NCBI GenBank assembly: GCA_039583875.1
Contig: CM077149.1
Coordinates: forward strand, 19,357,194 to 19,421,193
DNA from: Platanthera guangdongensis
Lineage: Eukaryota > Streptophyta > Magnoliopsida > Asparagales > Orchidaceae
Length of the DNA stretch: 64,000 bases
Reading direction: 5' to 3'
Shown here piece by piece: positions 23,973-34,743 of the stretch (the stretch's first letter is position 1; each line of letters begins with the position of its first letter). Under the pieces are notes generated by a model that had not been told where the DNA came from, ran no database searches, and worked only from the letters and a program-made list of their open reading frames with translations. The position numbers were made by a program, and so were the translations under genes.

Positions 23973-23982
23973 CCTATTTATA
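23973..23982 (-). promoter_or_regulatory. Element B LTR TATA box
   Basis: TATAAATAGG on the minus strand, merged with a TATATA run. It lies about 75 bp downstream of the CTCGAG array. It is the same ten bases as in the LTR of A and the internal promoters of D and E. Confidence 0.65.
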
Positions 23983-24055
23983 TATATATATATTATCAAA
24001 TGAATAGTATAATAGATCATTACACTTAAAGAGATAGTCAAGAGTCGGCTGAACT

Positions 24056-25220
24056 GGAATTCTCGGGACGAAGCAAAGATTTCTCGAGAGTAGCTGAATT
24101 TCTCGAGAAGGGACGAATTTCTCGAGAGCAAGGTTGGATTACTCAAGAACAAGATGATGACTTTCTCGAGAACAGGACGAAGCTTGCTCGAAAACAGGAC
24201 GAAGTTTTCTCGAGAACAGGACAAAGCTTTCTCGAGAACAAGACGAAGCTTTCTCGAGAACAGGACAAGACACTTCTCGAGAATAACATAACTTCTCGAG
24301 AAACACCTCTCGAGAACAACAGGACTTCTCGAGTACTGAAATGGACTTCTCGAGAACCGGGAGGACAGTTCTCGAGTACAAGTGAAATTTCTCGAGAAAA
24401 GAGAGAAATTTCACGAGTGAAGGAGGTAACTCGAGAAATGGAGGAGAAATTCCTCGACTACCCGTGAGGCAATTCTCGAGTACAAAGGGCAGATCTCGAT
24501 AACAAAAGAATATTACTTGAGTACTAAAGCATTACTCGAGAATAGAAGGAAGTTTTCTCGAGTAGAAGAAAGAGGTTTCTCGAGTAAGGAAGAAGTTATT
24601 TCTCGAGTACAAAAGCATTACTCGAGAACAAAAGGAAGTACCACTCGGGAACAGCAAAACCCAATTATCGATTACAGAGCCAAAACTTCTCGAGAACAAG
24701 GGCAATTCTCGAGTACAAGTGGATCTTCTTGAGAACAAGAAGGGCAGTTCTCGAGTACAAGCGTATTTTCTCGAGAATAAGAAGGGCAGTTCTCGAGTAC
24801 AAGCGGATCTTCTCGAGAACAAGAAGGGCAATTCTCGAGAACAAGACTGCCTTCTCGAGAACAAGAACAGATCTCGAGTACAAAAGAAGATTACTCGAGT
24901 ACTAAAATAACCTTCTCGAGAAGTAAAAGGACTTATCGAGAGCAAAACTGCATATCTCGAGAACAATAGGGTACTTCTCAAGAACAAACTACTATTACTG
25001 GGGAACAATTCAACCATTACTCGGCTTCAAAAGTAGACCTCTCGAGAACTAGAAGCATTACGCAAGAGCTAGAGGAATTTCTCTCGAGTACAAGAAAAGG
25101 CATTCTCGGGAATCAACACACTACTCGGGAACAAGTCCCTGCCTATTGAGAAACGAAGGGCCAAAGCTCCCGAGTACACAACGATCTCTCTCGAGGACAA
25201 GGTTGTCCAACCCGAGTACT
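24056..25220. repeat. TTCTCGAGAA palindrome array in LTR of B
   Basis: About fifty copies, exact or degenerate, of TTCTCGAGAA or TACTCGAGAA. In the best part CTCGAG-type cores start at 24728, 24750, 24770, 24792, 24812, 24834, 24854 and 24873: spacings 22, 20, 22, 20, 22, 20 and 19 nt. Spacers are A-rich (ACAAGAAGGGCAG type). It sits in U3. Confidence 0.94.
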
Positions 25221-25640
25221 AAGCAGGGTAAATTTCAGAAATTCTAATTTGACTAACATCCGAGATAAAAATGTGACTCTAACAATTTAGAGCGAGGACA
25301 ATCCCTAGAATATGACGTACCATTCTTGAGACACAACAACAAGTTCTTACACAAGCAAAAAAAATCACCACAAGGGTCCAAACACACGCCGAGACTCCAA
25401 AATGCTTGGATCGCAATAAAACTGGACAAATCCAAAGCCTCAAAACCACATCCTTCAAACCAAGGGAAACACTCAACTCAATCAAAAGCCCAAAATCTGG
25501 TCAACCAGATCCAACAGATGCAAAAACGCACAAATGGTGTGGCACCGTCAACAAAACATAAGAAGTGAGGTAATGCCCCGACGTCATAAATACGATGACA
25601 CCAAATTGAATAATAACATCATAAAATCAGGGGCATTACA

Positions 25641-26414
25641 TAGGAGGAGAGAAGTCAGGGTGGAGATGCCCTACTGCAACTTCCACCAAGAGGAAGGGCA
25701 CACCACGGCCACGTGCCCGGAGTTCCTCGAGATGAGAGGAAACAAGGAGCAGTATCAGCAACAATGTCGCCAGGAGGTGAGGATCGACGAGGTCCTGCCT
25801 CAGGCGGAGGAGGATAGATGTGAAGACCGGATGGACGTCGGGACCCGGGGAGGGATCAGTGTGATCCATGAGGGGTGGGGGTGGGGATCGAGGCTTCCTA
25901 GAAGGCGAGCCTCCACACCATGTACCGCCGAAGCGTTGGCTCCACATCCCAGACCCCACCCCCAGAATAGAAGATCACCTTCTCGAGGAAGGATATGCCG
26001 GATCATGATGATCCCTTCTGCGATGTGCTGGTCATCCAGACATCCATTGAGAATTTCACCATATCCAGGATCCTCATTGACAACGGGAGCTCCATCAATG
26101 TCATTTTCAAGAAGGCGTTCGATGCAATGAAGGTGGAGACAAAGAGGGTGCTGAGTTCAGATGGGCCCCTGTTTGGGTTTTTAGGGGAGAGGAAAGAGAT
26201 TGAAGGAGGAGTGGGGCTCCACGTTACTCTGGTGGGGGGGGGGGAGTCCAGGAACTGCAGGTTTGTCATCGTGGATGCCCCCAGTAGCTACAATGCCATC
26301 TTTGAAAGGCCCCTCATCAGCGCCTTCCATTGCGTCCCCTCATCCTTCCACCAGTGCTTAAAGTTCAACGCCGAAGGGATCCAGGTCCGAGTTCGGGGGG
26401 ACGCCAAGTTGTAA
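25641..26414 (+). pseudogene. gag: Element H gag C-terminus and protease
   Basis: Single finger of the Tat type, CNFHQEEGHTTATC (about 25675-25720), then a polar linker. Protease region from about 25995: RILIDNGSSINVIFKKAF, where DNGSS replaces the usual D-S/G-G-S-S, and APSSYNAIFERPLI. Gag N-terminus is missing because of the B insertion; the two parts are in different frames at about 26000. Confidence 0.82.
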
Positions 26415-26719
26415 AGGGAGTGCTACGTCACTGTCGTAAACTCTATCTCTTAGCAGGAGGGGGTCGAGGAGATGGAGCGGAGAATGGAGGAGGCCGAGTA
26501 GGAGGCTGGCGAAGAGGAGATGGAGATAGAAGGGAGCTGCACCCAGGTGGTGACAGGTAGAGGTCAGGAGGAGGTGGCTGAGGTGATGGACATGGAGGAA
26601 GAGGTGGAAGCTGAGGAAGTTATTGTCCCGGAGGAGAGGGATGTCAGAGAGTGGGGGGAGCAGTCTAGGCTGGAGGCTGCGGAGGAGGTAGTGGAGATGG
26701 AGGTTCTCACCCTCAGAGG

Positions 26720-28123
26720 CAGGGTGGAGAAGATTTGCATCAGCGGGGGGCTGACCCCAGAGGCCCATGGCAGAATGTTTGCATACATCTAGAAGAATGT
26801 GGACATCTTCACGTGGAGCGCAACAGAGATGTCGGGGATTGATGCGGACGTGGCCTGCCACCGCCTCAACTTTGACCCGGGACCTCGCCCAATCCAGCAG
26901 AAGAAGTGGTCCACCGCCGACAAGCTAGTCATGCCCATCAGGGAGGAGGTGGCCAAACTCCTCAAGGCCAGCTTTGTATCTGAAATATAGTATACTAGCT
27001 GGGTCTCCAACGTAGTAATGGTTAAAAAAGGATACGACTGGTGGTGTATGTGTGTTGATTTTTCTTTGCTTAATAAATCATGCCCTAAGGACTGTTATCC
27101 TTTTTCTCGGATCGACGCGCTGGTTGACTCAGTCGTCAGTTTTCCTGTAATGAGCTTATTAGATGTGTTTTCAGGTTGTCACCAGATTAGGATGCACCCC
27201 CAGATATCAAAGATGTCTCATTCATCACGGGAGATGGGTGCTACTACTACAAGATGATGCCCTTTGTACTGAAGAACACAGGGACGACATACCAGAAGAT
27301 GATGGACATGGTCTTTCGGGAACAGAAGGGGAGGAACCTGGAGGTGTATGTAGATGATCTTATGATCAAGAGGCGAGACATGGACTCTCACCTCTAGGAC
27401 CTGGAAGAAAACTTCACCACCCTGCGCAAATACAAGATGCGGCTGAACCCCCTGAAGTGTGTTTCCGGGGCCAGCAGGGGGAAGTTCCTGGGACATCTCA
27501 CCCCCACGGGGTTCGAGCCAAATCCCGACAAGGTTAAAGCCATCATGGAGCTGGGGTCGCCTCAGAATACCAAAGAGGTGCAGCGGTTGATAGGGAAGCT
27601 GGCAGGATTAAGCAGGTTCCTCTCCCGGGCCAGGGAGAAGTGCTCACCTTTCTTCAAGACATTGAGGGGGTGGGGGTGGGGGAAAAGGTTCGAGTGGACA
27701 AAGGAATGTGAGGAGGCATTCCAAGCCCTGAAGAAGCAATTGACTCAGGCTCCCCTGCTTCAAGGGCCGAAGGAGGGGGAGGACCTATATTTGTATCTCA
27801 GGGTCAGAGCAGAGGCCTTGAGCTCCGTTCTGGTTTGAGAAGAGGGTAAGAAGCAGCTCCCAATATATTACCTGATTCAGGTCCTGAGGAAGGCCGAGCT
27901 TTGATATCCTATCTTGGAAAAGCTGGCCTTCGCTCTAGTCATCTCGGCTCGAAGGCTACAACCCTACTTCCAGGCACACTCCATCCGAGTGGTGACTGAC
28001 CTTCCTCTCCGCAACATCTTTGAGGGGGTGAAGCATTCAGGCAGGTTGGCTAAGTGGTCCGTGGAACTGAGCGAGTTTGAAATCTCCTTCGTCCCACGCC
28101 TCTCGATCAAGACCAAGCAATGA
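26720..28123 (+). pseudogene. pol: Element H reverse transcriptase and first RNase H
   Basis: RT motifs: HRLNFDPGPRPIQQKK, VMPIREEVAKLLKASF, then a TAG near 26989, VKKGYDWWCMCVDFSLLNKS, CYPFSRIDALVDSV, SLLDVFSGCHQIRMH, a frameshift near 27200, the catalytic EVYVDDLMIK (27342-27371), KCVSGASRGKFLGHL, IGKLAGLSRFLSRA. RNase H: FEWTKECEEAFQALKK, then stops near 27837 and 27904, EKLAFALVISARRLQPYF, LPLRNIFEG. Catalytic YVDD is kept. Confidence 0.87.
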
Positions 28124-28640
28124 CCGACTTTCTGGCTAACTATGCGGTCGAGGTGGCGGGGGAAGAACTCACTCATCCGGCTTCATGGAAGGTGAAGGTA
28201 GACGATGCTTCGGGGAGACATTCCTTAGGGGTAGGGGTAATCTTGGAAAGCCCCTAAGGGACAAGAATCGAGCAAACGGTGGTGGTTCACTTTCCCATCA
28301 CTAACAATCAGACCGATTACGAAGCGGTGATTGCTGGGCTGTGCCTGGCCAGGGAGCTGGGGGTGCTTGACGTGGAGGTCTTCATTGACTCCATGGTGGT
28401 GGCTTCCAAGATCAATGGACAGTTCGAGGCGAGAGAGCCCACACTCCGGTTATACTTAGCGAAAGTAAAGGGGTTTTTGGGATGTTCCAGACCTTCTCCA
28501 TCCGACACGTGCATAGGGAGGATAATGAGCAGGTCGATCAGCTGGCAAAGTACGGTCCCCGTGTGGGGGGTACCATCACTGATCTATTCTGCCCTTCCAT
28601 TGAAGAGGGAGAGCTGAAGGAGGTGGATCAACACCTCTCA
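28124..28640 (+). pseudogene. pol: Element H second, archaeal-type RNase H
   Basis: After the first RNase H comes WKVKVDDASGRHSLGVGVIL (first catalytic D), TNNQTDYEAVIAGLCLAREL (E), VEVFIDSMVVASKINGQF (D) and, in another frame, HVHREDNEQVDQLAKY. This is the layout of the extra RNase H of Tat/Ogre elements. A TAA at 28255-28257 and a frameshift near 28480 break it. Confidence 0.8.
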
Positions 28641-28659
28641 TGGATGGACCCATTCACGA

Positions 28660-29889
28660 CCTTCCTTTCAACAGGAGAGTATCCGAAGGGGATGTACAAA
28701 AAGAAGTTCAGATACAAGTCGACATACTACCTCCTCCGGGATGGGCAGTTGTATCAGAAGACTCTCTTAGGGATGCTGGCCTATTGTGTGGTCGGGAGGG
28801 AAGTGTAGAGGATCTTGGAAGAAGTCCACTCCAGGGAGTGTGGGAGCCACTCCGAGAGTCGGACCCTGGAAGGAAGGATTGTCAGACAAGGGTACTTCTG
28901 GCCTACCCTAGGCCACTATGCTGTGGAGTTCACAAGAAGGTGCCACAAATGCCAGTTGTTCACCCCCATCTAACTGCAATCAGCCCAATGTCTCAGAAGC
29001 ATCACGGCCCCACGACCCTTCGCCATATGGGGGATGGATTTGGTAGGGCCGTTTTCCGAGGCCAGCGGGCAAAGGAGGTTCCTATTAGTAATGATAAATT
29101 ATTTCTCTAAGTGGCTGGGGGTGAAGGCACTGGCCAAGGTGACCTCCTAGGTCATCAGAAATTTTGTTTGGGGGGAGATATTATGCAACCACGGGTTGTC
29201 GCAGGCCATCGTCACGGACAACGGGCCTCAGTTCGCCAACACAGAATTCAACAGCTTCTGCGAGCAGCTCGGAATTAACCTCAGATTAACCTCGGTCCAC
29301 CACCCTAGGAGCAACAGGCAGGTGGAGGCGGCGAACAAGATCATTGTGAACCTCCTGAAAAAGAAGGTTGAGAATCTGAAGGGTAGCTGGGTGGAGCAGC
29401 TTCCCTCAGTTCTATGGGCCCTGAGGACTACCCCCAACACAGCTACATGGGAGACCCCCTTCAAGCTCTCCCATGGCTGCGAAGCAGTACTTCCAATAGA
29501 ATTAGAGGTCCAGACACCTTAGGTGGCTAAGGCCCGGGAAGGCAGGGAGGATTGGCTGGCTGGAAACGAGGAGGAGCTACAACTCTCCCTCAACATGGTG
29601 GAGGAGCTGCGTGATCTCTCAGCCATCCGACAGTAAGAAGTGAAGAGGAGAATGATAAGGTACTTTGACAAGCACGTTAGAGTCAAATAGTTTGCAGATG
29701 GGGACTTGGTCTTGAAGAAGGTGGATTTAGCAGGAAGATCAGCAACTGTGGGAAAGCTCAACCCTAACTGGGAGGGTCCATACATTGTGAAAGAAGCATT
29801 GAAAACCGGGGGTATCACCTCTGGAATGTGAGGGCGAGACCCTGAGTCTCCCTTGGAGTGGTGATGACTTGAAGCGCTTTTACCCGTAA
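28660..29889 (+). pseudogene. pol: Element H integrase
   Basis: Zinc part near 28900-28970 (RRCHKCQLFTP in one frame). Core: IWGMDLVGPFSEASGQRRF (first D), SQAIVTDNGPQFANTEF (second D, 29200-29250), RSNRQVEAANKIIVNLLKKK (E). Then PFKLSHGCEAVLPIE, DGDLVLKKVDLAGR and the end LKRFYP with TAA at 29887-29889. About six stops and two frameshifts. Confidence 0.86.
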
Positions 29890-29949
29890 GATATGTAATG
29901 TCGTTTTTCTAATAAAGCTTCTTCATGTGCCAAGTCTCCTGCAATGATT

Positions 29950-30786
29950 CATATGAGTAGGTGGAGATCTCACCTAGCAGACCCCGAGCAGATCTCGCTG
30001 TCAGGCTCTAACCTAGCTGGTAAGGCTGGATGTCACTTGTGTGTGTCAACCCGGACCCAGAGCAGATCCCGCTGCCAGGCTCTCACTAGCTAGTAGGGTT
30101 GGATGTCACTCATGTGTGTCTACCTGGACCCCCGAGCAGATCCCTCTGCCAGGCTCTCACCTTGTTGGCAGGGCTAGATGTCACTCGTGTGTGTCTACCT
30201 GGACCCCGAGCAGATCCCTCTTCCAGGCTCTCACCTAGCTAACAGGGCTGGATGTCACTCGTGTGTGTCTACCCAGACCCCGAGCAGATCCCGCTGTCAT
30301 GCTCTCACCTAGCTAACAGGGCTGGATGTCACTCGTGTGTGTTTACCAGGACCCCAAGCAGATCCCCCTGCCAGGCTCTCACCTAGCTGGCAGGGCTGGA
30401 TGTCCCTCATGTGTGTCTACCCGAATCCTGAGTAGATCCCACTGCCAGAATCTCACCTAGTTGGAAGGGCTGGATGTCACTCGTGTGTGTTAACCCGGAC
30501 CCCAAGCAGATCTTGCTCTCAGGCTCTCACCTAGCTGGTAGGGCTGGATGTCACCCATGCGTGTCAACCCGGACTTCGAGAAGATCCCTCTGCCAGGCTC
30601 TCACCTAGCTTGCAGGGCTAGATGTCACTTATGTGTGTCTACCCGGACCCCGAGCAGAGCCCGCTGTCAGGCTCTCACCTAACTGGCAGGGCTGGATGTC
30701 ACTCATGTGTGTCTACCCGGACCCTGAGCAGATCCCGCTGTCAGGCTCTCACCTAGATGGCAGGGCTGGATGTCACTCGTGAGTCT
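29950..30786. repeat. 74-bp minisatellite downstream of H pol
   Basis: About eleven direct copies of a 73-75 bp unit; each holds GATGTCAC, GTGTGTCTACCCGGACCCC, GAGCAGATCC and AGGCTCTCACCTAGCT. TGTCAC starts at 30031, 30104, 30179 and 30253. Tandem repeats after pol are known for Tat/Ogre elements. Confidence 0.93.
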
Positions 30787-31605
30787 ACTCAGATCCACAA
30801 CTAGCCAGCAGGACAGACCTCGACGAACGAAATGAGGTCGACAAGCCAGGAGTGTCGAGTCGATGCTCTGGCGGGCCAGCGAGCTCAGGACTACGGCCCG
30901 ATGACGCGAGCTCTCGGGACCCAACATATTCACCAGACACCTAAAGCAGCTGTCGTGGTCGCGAGAACTCAAGCCGCATCGTGACCTCATGGGGTGGGGG
31001 GGGGGGCAACTCGCGTAAAAGCAGGTGACCCGGGCGTGGGGCGAGCCGGCCCACTCCCTCTATCTTACAGGTAGCGAAGAGGATCCAAGCTAAAGAGGCG
31101 AGCCACAATTCGCGGTTCAGCTAACTAGGCCCCCCTATGCTTCCTAAGTTAAGGCCTTAGGGGACACGCGACCTCGCTAACAAGGCACGGGCCCGAAGGC
31201 AGCGAGAGGGAGAATCGGGCCAGGCTGCAAGTACAAAGTAAAGAGGGAGAGAGACGACATCACATCAGAATGGAACACATGTATATATATATCATTGATT
31301 GGATAATGAATTACAAGTTTTGTGGCTCAGCCCGCGCTTACATTCAAGAACAAAAAATACAATAGAGGCGAGGCACGGGGATTCGGCGAGGCGAGCTCTC
31401 GGGCGACAAGTCCTAGAGGGGCTAGTAGGACTTGTCTCCCAGCTTCGGTACTGGAAGGAATAATGCATGTACCACGTCACTCTTGGAAAGTCCCGCGCCC
31501 TCGCTCTTGATAAGGTCCGCCCGCCATAACGTCTGGAGGGTATGTTTCGCCGCGCTTGCAGCGTTCTTCTGCATCATTTCCTCCAGCTCGTACTCATAAT
31601 GTGCG
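30787..31605. other. Element H noncoding stretch
   Basis: No gene seen. GC-rich, with a G run at about 30992-31005. Probably holds the end of the antisense transcript. Confidence 0.55.
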
Positions 31606-33189
31606 AGCTAACAGCTACTGCTGGAGGGAGGCGGGACAGATACTGCAGCCTCTAGCTCTCGCACCCGTGCCTATAACGCCTCCTTTTCTTCCTCCAAGGT
31701 GGAGACGATGGCGTCGGTCGCTTCCGCCCTCTCTCTCTCTCTGTTGCTCTGCCTCCTCCTGGGAGAGACAACAGGCCTCCTCCTTCTCGTCCACCAGCCT
31801 CTTGAGCGAGGGGGAATTCTTCTCCATCTGGGTGCACCGCCGGCCAACCATGTGGGCCACCTCCAGGCTGCGGAGCTGGGCCCGCACACTCTCATGGATC
31901 AGCACCCGCGTGGCCTCCTCGTCGTAGATGGCGGAGTCCTCCCGCAAGTAGAGGCCGAAGGAAAAGTTGTAGGCCTCCCCGCCGATGGTCTCCTGCTCTA
32001 ACCAACTCGGTAGTAGGGTGGATAGGATGACCCTGTTCGATTCCTTGTCCCACAGGAGGAGGGGGATGCCGAGCTAATCTAGGCTCTACTCAACGTAGCC
32101 AAAATTGCGGTTCCCTCTCGGCACTAGCTTCATAGTGGGTGGCACCTCTTCTTACGGCCTGGAGGTGCCAGCCGCCCCATTGGGGGAACTGCTGGCCAAG
32201 GCGGCTGTGGGGGAGAGATCCCCAGCAGGATGTCTCGCTGGGGCCTCTCCTTTATCCCGAGCTGCGGGAGGTGCGCCGTTCGCGGTCTTCGATTTCTTGG
32301 GCGGCGGAGGAAGTGATCCGCGGCTAGGCCGCTTCGGGGGAGCAGATACCAAGGTCTCGCGGAGCGCGGCGTTAGTGGCCTCGGCATGAGCGAGCTCGCT
32401 GGAATCGAGTCGCGCACTCTCATAAGGAGGGTGTAAAGGGATATCCCGCTCACCTGCATGAAAGAAAAGTTAAAAGCAGGAAAGATAATGACAATAAAAA
32501 GGAGAAGCCTGAGTAGCTTACCTCCCCCTTGCGGGATGGGTGCGAGGTTGTCTAGATTCTGGCACAGGAAGGCGACTTCAAAATTCTTCCCGACGAAGAA
32601 CCCGAACAGCTTCGCTTCATGGCCCCCCAGGCTAAGGGTGGTATCTCATCTCGCTGAGCTTTACCGACGAGAAGGAGACGTTGCCGAAGTCCCCTTTGAC
32701 AAAGACAAATTTCTTTAGCCTGTTATGGCTCTTGTTAACGGTCTCCCGTACCTTGACGTGGCCGCTGGAGAAGTAGGCGGTCCCATCATTATTCACCCGA
32801 AAGGAGAACAGCTTGCGGATGACCGCAAGACTAAACTCAACCCGCTCTTCCCACAAGAAGTACCCAAACTCGATCACCACTGTGATGGAGTTTGGGGTCA
32901 TCTGCCTGGGGATGGCTCCGTAGTATTTCAATATTTGGCGGACCTCCGGCCATAAGGGAAGACAGAGACCTGCCTCGAAATGCGCCATTGGGATGGCGAG
33001 CTCTTCTCCCGAGAGATCATTTATCTTCTCTCCCTCCCCAGGTCGCCTCTCCACAAAGCATGGTGATATATAGTAGCCTATGGCGTCAAAGAACTCGCCT
33101 TCGAAGATGGCAACATGGGGTAAGTTGTGCTCAGAGAAGGTCCAGGCACACTTGCCCCGCTCATCCGCATTGCCGCTACCACCACCCAT
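31606..33189 (-). pseudogene. Element H antisense extra gene 1 (gypsy-type transposon domain + coiled coil)
   Basis: Antisense to pol. Begins at 33189 (MGGGSGNADERG). The first 185 codons carry AGLCLPLWPEVRQILKYYG, MTPNSITVVIEFGYFLWEE and FSFRVNNDGTAYFSS, the pattern of the plant putative gypsy-type transposon family (PF04195-like by my reading). A one-base shift near 32635 leads to a frame running to 32522. A candidate 68-nt intron, 32521-32454, has donor GAG/GTAAGC, branch-like TTTTAAC and acceptor TTTCATGCAG; exon 2 continues in frame. Exon 2 is Pro/Lys-rich, then a charged helical segment (LRSLEVAHMVGRR; LVDEKEEACCLSQEEAE) ending near 31606. Stops near 32150 and 32080. TATA box 33318-33309 lies upstream. 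Function unknown. Confidence 0.62.
32454..32521 (-). other. Candidate intron in antisense gene 1
   Basis: 68 nt; GTAAGCTACT at the 5' side, pyrimidine-rich TTTTCTTTCATGCAG at the 3' side. Removing it keeps one open frame across the joint. Confidence 0.6.
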
Positions 33190-33308
33190 CTCATAGGAAG
33201 TTCGCTAAGCGAAATGAGGTTGTTCTCGAAGCGGGCAAGTCAAGGTTCGCAGGAAGCAAAGGATAAAGGGAAATCTTAAATGCAGTGGGTGAGAAAGAGA
33301 CGGCAAGG

Positions 33309-33318
33309 CCTTTTTATA
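33309..33318 (-). promoter_or_regulatory. TATA box of antisense gene 1
   Basis: TATAAAAAGG on the minus strand, about 120 bp upstream of the ATG at 33189. Confidence 0.6.
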
Positions 33319-33765
33319 GAGAGAAAAAGGGCGGGAAAATCTTCCGCCGGCGGGAAAAGTGCGGATAACAAAATATGCCCTGATGTTTTGACTTCCCGAC
33401 TCGCAGCCATGCCACAAAAACATTTCTGCAGTAGACAGTGTTTGCCCGCGTCCGCTCAAAGCGCTAGTAAGTTGTCACTCACGCCCGCCTGGAATGGTAG
33501 GCAGGTCGCGCAGACTCCCAATCTACGAACATTCCAGCTCGCTCACGCCAAGACAAGACAAGCGAGCTGGGTGAGCCGACTCAACGATCTCGCATCACCT
33601 TAAAGAAGTGGTGAGAGAGTAGCAGGGCTTCATCTGCATTCACCCCGAGAAAACTAAGCAGCAACATAATAAAAGTAGGGTGCAACAAGCATTAAGCCCA
33701 TTGGCGGGCGGAAGAAGTATCAGATTATTACAGATATTAAAAATATTTCAAGATGGATAACCCTC

Positions 33766-34333
33766 CTAAGCGAATTGGTTTAGAGTGCAGATGCGGTCCG
33801 AGCCCGGCGACCGGTAACAAACTGACACGAGTATGAACTCACCAGGTGTCGACACGTCTCCCGCACCAGCTGATGGCCGAGAAGAGCCCGGCCGGCCCTG
33901 GAGGAGTCCTCCCTCAAGAACCGCGAAGGAGTTTCCCAACCCAGGGGGAATTGTCAACCGGGAAGTCTCCGGAGGGGGGTGCCCCAGGCCCGAGGGGCTA
34001 GCAACCCACTCAGTTGACAACATGAGGGAATGACCCCATTCCCCTCCATCGCCTCCATCCTCGCGAGGCGGCACATGCAGAAAGAGAAGTCAGAAGCAAC
34101 GCGACGAATCAGGTGGGAGGTGCGCATACCTCATGGGCAACCTCGGCACCGGCCGCTAAGCTGGATCCCGGGAGGTCATTTGCCGGAGACCGCATGATGA
34201 TTTTCCCTTTTACCGGCCTAAAGAGGGGGCCGGGTGATTCGCGCACCAACCACGGGGCGGCCTCGAGAGTCTCCTCCATAGAATTTTCCCTTGCGGCCGC
34301 TAGTCGAGCTCGCATCTCCTTGGTCACAGGCAT
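33766..34333 (-). CDS. Element H antisense extra gene 2, two exons (hypothetical)
   Basis: Begins at 34333 (MPVTKEMRARLAAARENSM). Without splicing it stops at 34109 after 75 codons. A candidate intron 34129-34060 (70 nt) has donor GAG/GTATGC, a CTGAC branch-like site followed by TTCTCTTTCTGC, and the first downstream AG as acceptor (CGCGAG). Exon 2 then continues in frame (DGGDGGEWGHSLML) to a stop at 33766, giving about 165 residues. The exon-1 product is charged; exon 2 is Gly/Pro/Ser-rich. No family recognised. A TATA box lies 66 bp upstream of the ATG. It could be a regulatory or remnant frame. Confidence 0.42.
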
Positions 34334-34398
34334 TGTGCAGCTGCAACTCACTGAGAAGGCTAAAAGAAGGCGAGACTTTTCCAAAGAGTCCGATGGCA

Positions 34399-34406
34399 TA
34401 TTTATA
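34399..34406 (-). promoter_or_regulatory. TATA box of antisense gene 2
   Basis: TATAAATA on the minus strand (context ACGCTATAAATATGCC), 66 bp upstream of the ATG at 34333. Confidence 0.55.
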
Positions 34407-34743
34407 GCGTGAGGGTGATACCCACCAAAATATTCCTTCCAGATCAGCAAAGCACTCATCGAACACGTGGGTTGGATGATTCTTTACGATCTTGGTCAAG
34501 CCCAAAAAGATCGGGGATTGTTTACAACCCCGTGTTTGCCGAGTGGGTCCACCAGGCAAGGCGATCGGACCAAGGAGACCTGTCCGCGCTAGAGCAGCAT
34601 ACGGGCTAACTCAGAATGGCCAGCTCACGCCCGCCAAAGCTCGGAGGGTAAGCTGCGCGAGCCTGCCCAGGCAGCTCGCTTCCGCCCAAGGTTCGTCAAA
34701 CCGAGTCGGGTTTTCACCGAAATGAGCTCGGGTTGAGACCGAC

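Larger units (their letters stand above)
7271..25640 (-). mobile_element. Element B: Tekay/Del-like Ty3/gypsy, interrupted by A and C
   Basis: Order on the minus strand: 5' LTR 25640-22003, primer site, leader (22002-21381, then 11757-11703 after C is removed), gag, PR, RT, RNase H, IN, cut at 7271 by A. PR-RT-RH-IN order is Ty3/gypsy. The long LTR starting TGTAATGCCCC, the three-knuckle gag and IN sequence suggest the chromovirus Tekay lineage; the chromodomain would lie past the A insertion and cannot be seen. The 3' LTR is outside the window. B in turn splits the gag of H at 25640/25641. Many stop codons and frameshifts make it inactive. Confidence 0.9.
22003..25640 (-). repeat. Element B 5' LTR (3638 bp)
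   Basis: Starts TGTAATGCCCC at 25640 and ends GTTGTGACA at 22003 on the minus strand; primer site follows. U3 holds a CTCGAG palindrome array (about 25220-24056) followed by TATAAATAGG at 23982-23973. The LTR J matches it along its length. No gene; the open frame at 22912-23358 is not like any family I know and is also broken in J. Confidence 0.9.

Noticed and set aside
24056..25220. Heat-shock elements in the TTCTCGAGAA array
   Set aside because: A heat-shock element needs TTC and GAA two bases apart; here they are four apart.
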